Of a stretch of 64,000 nucleotides of DNA, positions 25,542 through 34,778 are shown one piece after another. The translations under genes and the position numbers were made by a program. Every line of letters starts with the position of its first letter. Position 1 is the stretch's first letter. This DNA comes from an uncultured Prevotellaceae bacterium. GTDB lineage: Bacteria; Bacteroidota; Bacteroidia; Bacteroidales; Bacteroidaceae. The notes under the pieces were generated by a model. The model saw only the letters and a list, made by a program, of their open reading frames with translations. It was not told the DNA's origin and made no database searches. The DNA lies in the NCBI GenBank assembly GCA_937898415.1, contig CALDLA010000009.1:1-64000 (forward strand), read 5' to 3'.

Positions 25542-28466
25542 CTAATTCTGCTGGTCATATCTCTTATATAAATAGGAGTCGTACTGTTTGCGGTAAGCCT
25601 TCAGCTTTGCCCTGGCGCTACTGCCTGACCACAGCCCGTCGTAGCGGTCGGTGTCGGTATGTATGTTCAACGGCGTGCTAATCTGGTGAAGGATGGCAAA
25701 CGACGAGGTAGAGATGCTGCGCGTCCTGCTGTCAATGACATAGTCGCGGGCCATCTCGTTGACCATCTTCGACGAGTTGGAGGCCTCGATGGTAATCGTC
25801 TGGCCGCGCTTGTCCTTGAGGGTGATATGGCCATTACCTCCTGACACAGTCAACTTCTCACGGATACCGAGCGTGTCGGAGCAGGCGGTAGGATAGACGC
25901 CAGCCTCCACCGTGTTGTCAGCATAGACGGAATTGTCCTGGAAGTGGTAGCGGATGAAGGTGTTGATTTCCTCCACCATAGCCAGTGCCTGGTCGCGGTC
26001 GGCCTGGAAGGCCTCCTTGTCGTTGTCGAAGGCACCGGCCTGTACGGCCTCCTTCCAGGTCATCTCGGCCTTGCCCGCACGCTCGGCAGCGGCGTTCTTG
26101 GCAGGTGTCCAGCGGTCCACGAGCACCTTGATGTCGCTCCACTTGGGCAATCCCTGTCCGTAAGCTTTCTGCATGGCGTCGTTATCGGGCGCGTATACCG
26201 TATAATTATATGAGTTGAAGTAGTTGACGTTATCCGTCAGACCGCCTTTGGCGGCAAAAGTGTGGTAGGCGTCCATACGTGGTTTCTTGGTCACCTCGTT
26301 CTTCTCCGTCATCCTGTCGCTGGCAAACTCCATGATGCTGTCCATGTCGAAGTCGGTGCAGAGGTTGATGAACTCTGAGAAGCGCGAGTCATTCTCCAAC
26401 ACGTCGAGCACCGAGCGGAGCGGGGGCTCAATGACGTGGTCGATGGCGTAGGCATCACCATTGGCCTGGTGGTAGACCTGCGTAATCTGCGACACGGGCG
26501 ACTTGCCTTCCAACTGTCCGCCGCTCACCACGGTGTTACCGTCAAAGCGGATGGTACCGCCGTGCTTGGTCTTGTAATACTTGTTGCCACCTAACTTCTC
26601 ACCCTCCTGCAGCACGATGGTGTGGTAGTTCAGGATGTCGATGAACTGGCTGCGGAACTGGTCGGCCGAGACACGTCCGATGGAGTCTTCAGGCGCCGTA
26701 CCGACGGTACCCGTAGCCAAGTCATACTTCCATGCCGAGCAATAGACGTACGGACTGCGGTCCTGATAGTAGAACTTCAGGGCGCGCGGCTGGGTGCTGT
26801 TCAGCGATGCCGGGTCCACATAGAAGCGGCCGAAGGCATCATCCGTCGGGATGAAGAAAGCGTAGTTGGCACTCATGGCCAGCAGGTAGGCGTAGTAGTT
26901 CTGGTTCAGGGCCAGCGTCGTACGGCTCTTACCGTCGTTCACGGCCTCGTTCATAATGCGCATGTTGCTGCTCAGCGTCACCGGAGCCGAGACGGCAATC
27001 AGCGAGGGCGGTGCAAACACGGTGTTCAGCATGTAAGCTACACCGTTGTTGGCAATCTTCACGTCATACGAGCCATCTGCGTTCTTGTTCAGCACGTCAA
27101 GCGACAAGCCCATCGGGTCGTTGGCCTCATCCATCACGCGGTTGAACTTGCTGGGGACGGTACCCACGAACGAACTCTTCATCAGGTTACCGATGAGTTG
27201 TTGCACGTTCTGCAAAGGGATGGAGTCGATGTTTTCAGCCAGGTTCTCCTCCGTGTTGGGTTTCTTGCCGAAGGCGTTAATGAGGAACTCGCCGCCGCCA
27301 CCCGGCAGGAAGTACTCCTTCATAGCCTGGTCCGTAGGTACGAACATAGCGGCAATGTCCTTGATGGAGTTCTCGTTCGTACCATTATTATAGTTGTTCC
27401 ATCCCGGGTCGAAGGGCAGCACATACTGTGACACCATTTTATTGGGGTCTGTCGTCAGCTCACCGCCCTGCGAGCGCTGGCTCATGTAGCGCTTCTGGTA
27501 GATAGAGTCTATCAGCGGCAAGTTGTTAACCTGCGCATAGTCATTGTAGTTCTTGGTGGTGGTGGCGTCAAAGTAGGGTGCCGAGAAACGGTCGAGCATA
27601 CGGCTGAACAGATTGCTCTCGCCGTTGGTCCTAATCAGCTCGGCCAGGTTGCCCGGGGGCACCAGCACGTCCTGCATCTGGTGGATGTAACCGTTCTTGC
27701 AGGTGACGTCAGAGTTGATAATCTTGTTGCGGTAAATGTAGGCCGACTTCTCCTCCATGTTATACGGAGTACCAGTGACCACCTCAAAGTCGCTCTTCTC
27801 GCCACGGGTCGTGATGTTGTTGCCGGTCATCTGCTCCTCGGTGAAGTGTACCATCATCGGGCGCGTGGCATCCATCACGATGTGGACGCCCTTGTCGTAA
27901 TACTTCTCCCAGTAGGGGTTGTTCACAGGCATGCTCTCGCGGTTCCTCAGCCAGGTGATGGTGTCAATCACGTTGGCACCCGTCGTGTGCTTCAAGGCCT
28001 GGCCCTGAATCACGGCGGTAGATCCGTCCGAGATGTTCGACAGCATTTCTACCAGTAGCGCATTATCGAGCATCGACGAATAGAGTAGCTGTTTCTTCAT
28101 GGCGACTGTCAGGTCCTCATACTTCCTGACGCCCCACGGGTTCTCAGCATAGAATCGGCTGAAGGCTTCGTCGTTGGCTGGGAACACCGTCTTCGAACCC
28201 GTCTTCGACAGCGTCTCAGCGTAACCCAAGTCGTCAATCAGCCTCAGGTAGTTGTTGAAAGTACCCGTCAGCACGTTGCCATTGGTGCTTCTTAAGTTCT
28301 CCGGGTTCTTCATGGCATCATAGATACTGCCACCTAACCACGACGGATAGTTATCCGGGTCGTCCAGGTCGTAGTCGTCAGTACATGCCGTGAAGCACCC
28401 ACAGGCCATGGCCACGCCGAGACACAGACATGCTCTTCGGGCCAGCTCAATCAAGTGGTTGTTCAT
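25542..28466 (-). CDS. Large multi-FAS1 lipoprotein, 974 aa (operon leader gene)
   Basis: Lipoprotein signal (CLGVAMACGCFTAC). At least three fasciclin-like modules can be seen: about 45-275 (RLIDDLGYAETLSKTGSKTV, FPANDEAFSRFY), about 500-690 (YAYLLAMSANYAFFIPTDDA, then VIEPPLRSVLDVLEND) and about 690-940 (FINLCTDFDMDSIMEFA, NYTVYAPDNDAMQKAYGQ, ending NEMARDYVIDSR). It is first in the operon, behind a -7 box about 55 bp upstream. Surface adhesion or binding of an extracellular polymer is the likely role; no enzyme domain is visible. Confidence 0.87.
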   Translation of the reverse strand: MNNHLIELARRACLCLGVAMACGCFTACTDDYDLDDPDNYPSWLGGSIYDAMKNPENLRSTNGNVLTGTFNNYLRLIDDLGYAETLSKTGSKTVFPANDEAFSRFYAENPWGVRKYEDLTVAMKKQLLYSSMLDNALLVEMLSNISDGSTAVIQGQALKHTTGANVIDTITWLRNRESMPVNNPYWEKYYDKGVHIVMDATRPMMVHFTEEQMTGNNITTRGEKSDFEVVTGTPYNMEEKSAYIYRNKIINSDVTCKNGYIHQMQDVLVPPGNLAELIRTNGESNLFSRMLDRFSAPYFDATTTKNYNDYAQVNNLPLIDSIYQKRYMSQRSQGGELTTDPNKMVSQYVLPFDPGWNNYNNGTNENSIKDIAAMFVPTDQAMKEYFLPGGGGEFLINAFGKKPNTEENLAENIDSIPLQNVQQLIGNLMKSSFVGTVPSKFNRVMDEANDPMGLSLDVLNKNADGSYDVKIANNGVAYMLNTVFAPPSLIAVSAPVTLSSNMRIMNEAVNDGKSRTTLALNQNYYAYLLAMSANYAFFIPTDDAFGRFYVDPASLNSTQPRALKFYYQDRSPYVYCSAWKYDLATGTVGTAPEDSIGRVSADQFRSQFIDILNYHTIVLQEGEKLGGNKYYKTKHGGTIRFDGNTVVSGGQLEGKSPVSQITQVYHQANGDAYAIDHVIEPPLRSVLDVLENDSRFSEFINLCTDFDMDSIMEFASDRMTEKNEVTKKPRMDAYHTFAAKGGLTDNVNYFNSYNYTVYAPDNDAMQKAYGQGLPKWSDIKVLVDRWTPAKNAAAERAGKAEMTWKEAVQAGAFDNDKEAFQADRDQALAMVEEINTFIRYHFQDNSVYADNTVEAGVYPTACSDTLGIREKLTVSGGNGHITLKDKRGQTITIEASNSSKMVNEMARDYVIDSRTRSISTSSFAILHQISTPLNIHTDTDRYDGLWSGSSARAKLKAYRKQYDSYLYKRYDQQN

Positions 28467-28521
28467 ACTTTTTAGGTTTTTATTTTTTTGATAATATTTA
28501 TGTAGCTATAATAAAACGCTG

Positions 28522-28529
28522 CAAAATTA
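28522..28529 (-). promoter_or_regulatory. -7 box of the SusC/SusD/FAS1 operon
   Basis: TAATTTTGCAGCG on the minus strand; transcription from about 28516 would cover all seven genes to the terminator at 11100 (about 17.4 kb). The surrounding 270 bp is AT-rich and carries no gene. Confidence 0.6.
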
Positions 28530-28665
28530 ATAAAAAAAATCTGAAACGATAGCAAATTTACCCCAAAAAAATATCATTAGAATAAATATGTAATCAGAAT
28601 AACTAAAAAATGTTATAAAGGCTTAAATTATCAGTATAAATGAAACGGGGAAAGCAGGAAAATAC

Positions 28666-28673
28666 TATCTTTG
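28666..28673 (+). promoter_or_regulatory. -7 box of the fimbrillin-type gene
   Basis: TATCTTTGTACAC, 65 bp upstream of ATG 28739, divergent from the operon promoter at 28522. Confidence 0.65.
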
Positions 28674-28738
28674 TACACTAAAACGTGTAAAGCGACAGAA
28701 CGAATCTAAAAAAATAATGAAATAAAAAACAAAAGAAC

Positions 28739-30172
28739 ATGAAAAAACTATTTCTTTTTGCAGCCGTTGCTGCCATGTTAGCTGGCTGCTCAGAGACCGA
28801 CGAGCTGGCACAGCGCCAGGTCCAACAGCAGGCAGAAAACGGTGCTGTCTCGTTCAACGTCTACACCAACCGCGCCGTCACCCGTGCCGGTAAGGCGGGT
28901 ATGCTGAGCACTGAAAGCCTACAGGAGGCCGACGGAGGCTTCGGCGTCTTCGCCTACCACACCAACAACTCGTTCTACGACAGTCAGAACTCCGAAATCA
29001 ACTTCATGTACAACCAGAAGGTGACGTGGAGCGGCCAGAAGTGGGAATACGACCCCGTGAAGTACTGGCCTAACGAGTTCGGCACCAATGCCAAGAGCAA
29101 CGACATCGACTATGTGACGTTCTTTGCCTATGCCCCGTATGTCGATCTCAACTCCATGACGGGCGTAGTCCTTGCTGGCGACGATGCTGCCCAGCAGCAG
29201 TGGAAGAACATCACGTCGGCATCGCGTAACGGCGACAAGGGTGACCCTGTCATCCGCTACATGGTGGATACCAACCCGCAGACGTCGGTAGACCTGCTCT
29301 GGGGCGTTGCCGCCAATGCAAACTTCCAGGGATTGGCTCCTGCGGCCACCGCTACGCCGCTCAAGGAGGGCGGCTGCTACCTGAACCTGTCGAAGCAGAA
29401 GGGTGTGGACGACAAGATTGAGTGGCGGTTCCACCACGCTCTCTCCAAACTGAAGGTCGAGATTATCGCCGCCTCCGACATTGCCACCGAGGGCACGACC
29501 GAATACGTGGCTGCTGGCGACGCTACTCCTATTGACGCTCCCACGCGCGTCTATCTGCGTTGGATTGAGTTCCAGGGCTTTGCCATGAGCGGTGCACTGA
29601 ACCTCAACAGCGCCACTCCCCTCAACGGCACCGTTCCCACGGCCAGGTGGATGAGCTATGACGGCGCTACCGACCTGAAGATTACGGCTGTCCGCTTCAA
29701 TGACGGTCTGTTCGACGACAAGGAGGGTATCGCCAACAACGTGAACCCCAATGAGCGGGTGCTGGGCAAGCTGAACGAAACAATCATTGAGGAGTCGACT
29801 CCCGCTGGAGGTTGGCTGGATAAGAACGCGGGCATCCCCACCGCTAACTATACCAACATCTTTGCCAATGCCACTGAAGACAAGGACTGCATCTACGTCA
29901 TCCCGACAGGCTTACCCGTCAAGATCAGCATGCTCTACGACATTGAGACGGCCGACAAGCGCGTGGGCAAGTACCTCTCTGACGGCAAGACCACGGGCGT
30001 CCACATTGCCAACGAGATTTCCAAAAGCCTCGACAACCTGAAGTTCGAGGCTGGCAAGGCCTACATCATCAAGATTGTGGTGGGTCTGGAGAGCGTGAAG
30101 GTGACGGCCGAGGTGCAGCCTTGGGGCGACACGGCTCAGGCTGTCGATGTTGACATGCCCGACAACCCCTAG
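28739..30172 (+). CDS. Fimbrillin-family lipoprotein (frameshifted before its C-terminal domain)
   Basis: 477 residues. Lipoprotein signal MKKLFLFAAVAAMLAGC, then a fimbrillin/Mfa-like two-domain beta-sandwich body: an early SFNVYTNRAVTRAG segment, EINFMYNQKVTWSGQKWEYD (typical of Mfa/FimA-like proteins) and WRFHHALSKLKVEII. The second domain closes with EVQPWGDTAQAVDVDMPDNP. It would be exported as a lipoprotein and form or cap surface fimbriae. The stop TAG at 30170 lies in a C-run; the next frame continues without break into a further domain to 30753, so the full protein was probably about 670 residues. Confidence 0.85.
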   Translation: MKKLFLFAAVAAMLAGCSETDELAQRQVQQQAENGAVSFNVYTNRAVTRAGKAGMLSTESLQEADGGFGVFAYHTNNSFYDSQNSEINFMYNQKVTWSGQKWEYDPVKYWPNEFGTNAKSNDIDYVTFFAYAPYVDLNSMTGVVLAGDDAAQQQWKNITSASRNGDKGDPVIRYMVDTNPQTSVDLLWGVAANANFQGLAPAATATPLKEGGCYLNLSKQKGVDDKIEWRFHHALSKLKVEIIAASDIATEGTTEYVAAGDATPIDAPTRVYLRWIEFQGFAMSGALNLNSATPLNGTVPTARWMSYDGATDLKITAVRFNDGLFDDKEGIANNVNPNERVLGKLNETIIEESTPAGGWLDKNAGIPTANYTNIFANATEDKDCIYVIPTGLPVKISMLYDIETADKRVGKYLSDGKTTGVHIANEISKSLDNLKFEAGKAYIIKIVVGLESVKVTAEVQPWGDTAQAVDVDMPDNP

Positions 30173-30753
30173 GGACCCCCGAGGGCAGTACTGACGTTGT
30201 AGCAGAGGGACATGCCCTTGCAGATGCTGTATTAGGTGAAATTGTTGGTAGCGACGGTTTGGCATACGCTGTGGCCAACAAAGACAACCTACCTTCGGAA
30301 GTAACTGTTGCAGGTGTGGTGGCTTATAAAAATGGTTCTAATGGTTTAGTCATTGCTCTTTCTAACGAAGGCGACAATAAGAATTGGACTTGGGCTGACG
30401 CCACAGGTGAGGGCGGAGCTGCAGCCCACGCACCAACCATTATTGGCCAGACATGGAAACTGCCAAGTCAGGAAGATTGGGAGAATATGTTCACAGCCAA
30501 CGGCGGCAACGCAACAAACTGTAGCGGACTGAATACGGTTATCAACGCCGCCGGGGGCACACCCTTGGAGAAGACCCGCAACTATTGGTCGTCTACGGAA
30601 GGAGCTTCGGCGCTTACGCCAGAGGAGAACAATGGTGACGGCGCTATTCGCATTTACATCAATAAAGAAGGCGTAGGTAATGATGGCGATCTCAACTTCT
30701 ATCCCCGTGGTAAGAACCGTAGTTATCTTGTCCGTGCCTGCTTCGCTTTTTAA
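30172..30753 (+). pseudogene. Out-of-frame C-terminal domain of the fimbrillin-type protein
   Basis: This frame is open from 30172 and has no start of its own (TTG 30259 lies inside the coding pattern). It encodes GTPEGSTDVVAEGHALADAV, then LPSEVTVAGVVAYKNGSNGL and a module with WKLPSQEDWENMF and RNYWSSTE, the pattern of the Fibrobacter-type major paralogous/DUF1566 domain, ending YLVRACFAF. Adding one C to the CCCC run at 30167-30170 joins it to the fimbrillin frame. It could be a true mutation, a phase-variable switch or a sequencing error. Confidence 0.75.
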
Positions 30754-30800
30754 CAACACTGGGACTGACACCCTGAAAGAATTATCAAAAAGCTGAAAAT

Positions 30801-30833
30801 ATGGCGGATGGCTCTTCAAAGGCCAGCCGCCAT
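30801..30833 (+). terminator. Terminator after the fimbrillin-type gene
   Basis: ATGGCGG...CCGCCAT outer stem with inner TGGC/GCCA pairing, followed by TATATTTC. Confidence 0.65.
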
Positions 30834-30944
30834 TATATTTCTCCACTCTATGATACACATAAAAGATCGGTTAGAGCCAATTTCTTGGGGGCACTTTTTA
30901 CGTAACTTTTTTTAAAAAAACGCGTTATTATCAGAAAACTTTCG

Positions 30945-30952
30945 TACCTTTG
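30945..30952 (+). promoter_or_regulatory. -7 box of the GH5-GH43 gene
   Basis: TACCTTTGCAGC 15 bp upstream of ATG 30967. The preceding ATTATCAGAAAAC (30927 on) shares ATTATCAGAA with the dinB sites. Confidence 0.7.
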
Positions 30953-30966
30953 CAGCAGAAAAAGCT

Positions 30967-33900
30967 ATGAATATGAAGAGATCTTTACAAACAATCGTTT
31001 TCGCCGTCTGTGCCACATTGGGAATGTGGGCACAGGGCACGAAGCCGCTGCCCTCGCTCCACGTGGAAGGCAAGTGGCTGGTTGACACGCACGGCAACCA
31101 CGTCGTGCTGCATGGTGTGATGGACACACCGAGTATGTGGTTCAACAACAACCGCTGGACAGGCGGGTACAACGAGACGGGAGCCACCAACTGTAAGAAA
31201 TACTTCACGAAGCTGTTCACGGGACTGGAGCAGGCCAAGTGCAACGTGTTTCGCCTACACCTGGACCCGGCCTGGACGAGTGGCGACAACAGCTATACCT
31301 ATCAGACGGCTGTAGTCCAGTCGGACGAGTGGACGAATGAGGCCAACATCAAGCACTTCAACCCGTCGAAACTCACGAATTTCCTTTCTACACTCTACGT
31401 TCCCCTGATGCTCGACGCCCTGAAGCACGGCATGTACGTGGTGGTGCGCCCTCCCGGCGTATGCCCTGGCCGTCTGCAGGTGGGCGACTACTATCAGAAG
31501 TACCTGATTCAGGTGTGGGACATCGTCAGTAAGAACGACTCGGTGCGCAAGTATGCCGGACAGATCAGTCTTGAGCTGGCCAACGAGCCCGTGAGCATCA
31601 AGAACTCGCAGAACGCTGACGACGCGAAGGCCATGCACGACTACTTCCAGCCCGTCTACGACAAGATTCGCAGCAACGGCTTCACGGGCATCATCTGGAT
31701 TCCCGGCACGGGCTGGCAGTCGAGCTATGCCGACTACAAGACCTACCCCATCACGGGCTACAACATCGGCTATGCCGTTCACGACTATGACGGCTGGTAC
31801 GGCTGTGAGGACAAGAAGTGGGAAGCCAAGGACGTGGCTGCAAGGACGAAGGCGAAGATTACCCAGTTCCATAATCAGGTGCCCGTGGTGGATACCAATC
31901 CTATCATCATCACCGAGATTGACTGGAGCCCGAAGAAGCCCGGCTCGGGCCACTACAACGAGCACAACGAGTGGGTGGAGTCGAACTACGGCACATGGGC
32001 CACGGGCCGCACGTCGGTCTGGGGACAGATAACGAAGAACGTACACGACTACTACGGCAACATCTCGATGACGCTGTCGGGCACGCACTGCCTGCTCGAC
32101 GTGGACACGCTGGTCAAGAAGAACAAGGTGGTGCCGTCGTTCGGCGGACTGGAGGAGGCCTGCGGCAAGGCCTGCATGGACTGGTATGCCGAATACTACA
32201 ACCAGAACTACCCGAAGGCCGACTTCCAGAGCGTGCCCGTCAGCGACTTCGGCAAGACGTACCAGAACCCCATCGTGCGCGCCGACTTCCCCGACCCCGA
32301 CGTCATCCGCGTGGGTAATACCTATTATATGGTTTCGACGACGATGCACCACTTCCCCGGCGCCACCATCCTGAAGTCGCAGGACCTGGTGAACTGGGAA
32401 TACTGTGCCCACCCACTGCAGCAGTTAGGCAGCGACGCGGGCTACACCCTGCTGAACAACAAGAACGCCTACGCATCGGGCATGTGGGCCTGCTCCATGA
32501 AATACCACAACGGCAAGTTCCACATCCTGATCAACGAGAAACGCCCCATCGACGGCTGGAGCCTGAACGGATACCTGCTGACGGCCACCGACCCCGAGGG
32601 CGTGTGGACGATGAAGAAGCTGTCGCGCAGCTACTACGACCCGGGAATGCTCTTCGACAACGGCAAGGTATATGTGGCTCAGGGCATCGGCACCATCTCC
32701 GTCTGCGAGCTCGACGAGAACTTCAACTTCAAGAAAGAGGTGGCAGTCATCAAGGATAAGGACGGACTCGAAGGCAGCCACTTCTACAAGGTGGGCGACT
32801 ACTACTACATCTACGCCACCTACGGCGGTTGGCCCTCGGGGCAGGCCGTGTTCCGCTCGAAGGACCCCTTCGGCCCCTACGAGGAGAAGATGGTGGTGGA
32901 GAAGTCCTACGACAACGTGCCCAACACCATTCACCAGGGTGCCCTGGTCGAGGACGTGAACGGCAAGTGGTGGACCGTCATGCAGGAGGACCTCGGCGCC
33001 ATGGGCCGTATGCCCAACCTGCAGCCCGTGAAGTGGACCACCGACGGATGGCTCACCGTGGGTCTGAACGGCAAGCCCTACAAGAGCTTCGACAGCAAGG
33101 TGACCAAGCCTGCTGCCACGGGCGACGTCAGGGTGAAGCGGCTGCCGACGACCGACATCTTCCGCACCTACCCCATCGGTATGCAGTGGGAGTGGAACCA
33201 CAAGCCCGACAACACGGCGTGGAGCCTCTTCGAGCGTCCGGGCTGGCTGCGGCTGAAGACGGCCAACGTCACCACGAAGCTGCCGCAGGCCCGCAACATG
33301 CTGACACAGCGCATCTTTGCCATCAAAGGCAAGGAGACCACCGGCACCGTCCGCATCGACACCCGTGGACTGACCGAGGGCGACCGCGCCGGCATCTGCA
33401 TCCTGCAGGACCCCTACGCCATGATCTGTGTCGAAATGGTCGACGGCAAGCTGCAGCTGCGCTGGGAGCAGGACAAGGTACGCGACGACAATTCCAAGTC
33501 AGCCGAGAAGACGCTGGCCATTGAGCTGCCCGACAGCATCATCTACTTGCGCGGCGGCATCAAGTACGAGGAGAACAAGGCGAAGTTCTACTATTCAACC
33601 GACAATAAGACCTGGAAGCGACTGGGCAGCGAGACCTCGCAGAGCTTCAACCTCAGCGTCTTCGTCGGTTCACGCTTTGGCCTGTTCTGCTACGCCACGA
33701 AGGCCAAGGGCGGCTATGCCGACTTCGACTGGTTCAGCACCGAGGCCAACTTCAACGAGGAAGACATCTATCCCGCTGAGTTCCAGGCTCCTGTAGAGGA
33801 CATGTACAAGGCCGAGGCCCTGAACGTAGCCGCCACGCTGACCCTGTCCTCGAGTGCTATTGCCGAGGTGATGATTGGCGAGAAGTACATACCCGTCGTT

Positions 33901-34683
33901 ACCGCCACCTATGCCGACAAGCACACGGCATTCGTCAACAACAATACGGAGTTCGCTGTTACTGACAAGGACATCGTAGAGTTCTACAACGGCGAGATGT
34001 TAGGTGTGGGCCAGGGAAGCACGGAGGTTGTCGCTACCCATCACGACGTGTTGGGCAACGCGGTCGAGAAGAAGTTCACGGCTAAGTCGGGCTACTTCCC
34101 CTTCAGCAACCAGTACGTTCGTGGCGACATTGCCGGAACGGGCACCTACAGGCTGAACCAGACGAACATCAACTTCAAGTTCACCTCTGCCGACAGCCAG
34201 ATGGGCTGGGTCTATGAAGCCGCCAAGGACTTGTCAGAATATAAGTACCTGGTCATCAGGACATCATCCAAGCAGGCTGCCAATGCCAAGGTCAACTTCT
34301 ACACAACCGAAAGGACGGCAGGCGTTTGCTGTTCGCTGCCCCTGAGCACGACCGAAATGGAGACCGTCTTCGACCTGACACAGGCTGTCTATACGTCGAA
34401 GACCAGCAACGGCAAGCCGCTCAACCTGAAGAGTATCCGTATGGTGACCTTCTCTGGCGACCTCAACAAGACGCTCAACGTCAAGGAGATGTTCCTGAGC
34501 AGCGACCCGCAGTACGACCCGACGGGCATCGCCGAAGCCAAGGTACGCCCGGCTGAAGGCACGGTCAACGTATACACCGTCTCGGGTCAGCTTGTCCGCA
34601 GCAATGTCAACCGCGGTCAGGCCACCCAGGGACTTACCCCCGGCCTCTACATCGTCAACGGTGCCAAAGTCATCGTCCGCTAA
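30967..34683 (+). CDS. Secreted GH5-GH43 bifunctional glycoside hydrolase with sorting tail
   Basis: 1238 residues. Order: signal peptide 1-22; GH5-type barrel about 25-420, with acid/base Glu207 in LELANEP and nucleophile Glu317 in IIITEIDW; GH43 five-blade propeller about 425-740, with Asp443 in ADFPDPDVI, Asp558 in SYYDPGMLF and Glu602 in LEGSHFYK; a beta-sandwich about 755-955 like the GH43 C-terminal domain; an Ig-like segment (VMIGEKYIPVVTATYADKHT); a carbohydrate-binding-like region about 1055-1180; and a T9SS-type tail (VNVYTVSGQLVRSNVN...GLYIVNGAKVIVR). The pairing suggests cleavage of a substituted xylan or similar plant polymer, with GH43 removing arabinose or xylose. It has its own promoter and terminator and lies next to the T9SS genes that would export it. 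Confidence 0.92.
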   Translation: MNMKRSLQTIVFAVCATLGMWAQGTKPLPSLHVEGKWLVDTHGNHVVLHGVMDTPSMWFNNNRWTGGYNETGATNCKKYFTKLFTGLEQAKCNVFRLHLDPAWTSGDNSYTYQTAVVQSDEWTNEANIKHFNPSKLTNFLSTLYVPLMLDALKHGMYVVVRPPGVCPGRLQVGDYYQKYLIQVWDIVSKNDSVRKYAGQISLELANEPVSIKNSQNADDAKAMHDYFQPVYDKIRSNGFTGIIWIPGTGWQSSYADYKTYPITGYNIGYAVHDYDGWYGCEDKKWEAKDVAARTKAKITQFHNQVPVVDTNPIIITEIDWSPKKPGSGHYNEHNEWVESNYGTWATGRTSVWGQITKNVHDYYGNISMTLSGTHCLLDVDTLVKKNKVVPSFGGLEEACGKACMDWYAEYYNQNYPKADFQSVPVSDFGKTYQNPIVRADFPDPDVIRVGNTYYMVSTTMHHFPGATILKSQDLVNWEYCAHPLQQLGSDAGYTLLNNKNAYASGMWACSMKYHNGKFHILINEKRPIDGWSLNGYLLTATDPEGVWTMKKLSRSYYDPGMLFDNGKVYVAQGIGTISVCELDENFNFKKEVAVIKDKDGLEGSHFYKVGDYYYIYATYGGWPSGQAVFRSKDPFGPYEEKMVVEKSYDNVPNTIHQGALVEDVNGKWWTVMQEDLGAMGRMPNLQPVKWTTDGWLTVGLNGKPYKSFDSKVTKPAATGDVRVKRLPTTDIFRTYPIGMQWEWNHKPDNTAWSLFERPGWLRLKTANVTTKLPQARNMLTQRIFAIKGKETTGTVRIDTRGLTEGDRAGICILQDPYAMICVEMVDGKLQLRWEQDKVRDDNSKSAEKTLAIELPDSIIYLRGGIKYEENKAKFYYSTDNKTWKRLGSETSQSFNLSVFVGSRFGLFCYATKAKGGYADFDWFSTEANFNEEDIYPAEFQAPVEDMYKAEALNVAATLTLSSSAIAEVMIGEKYIPVVTATYADKHTAFVNNNTEFAVTDKDIVEFYNGEMLGVGQGSTEVVATHHDVLGNAVEKKFTAKSGYFPFSNQYVRGDIAGTGTYRLNQTNINFKFTSADSQMGWVYEAAKDLSEYKYLVIRTSSKQAANAKVNFYTTERTAGVCCSLPLSTTEMETVFDLTQAVYTSKTSNGKPLNLKSIRMVTFSGDLNKTLNVKEMFLSSDPQYDPTGIAEAKVRPAEGTVNVYTVSGQLVRSNVNRGQATQGLTPGLYIVNGAKVIVR

Positions 34684-34697
34684 AGATTCCGTCACAA

Positions 34698-34730
34698 GGG
34701 GGTGTGCCAGCAAGGACACACCCCTTTTTT
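34698..34730 (+). terminator. Strong terminator after the GH5-GH43 gene
   Basis: GGGGTGTG/CACACCCC stem followed by TTTTTT. Confidence 0.88.
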
Positions 34731-34778
34731 ATTTACATACGATAGCAATAAAAAACGTTTTCCGGCGTTATATAGGAT

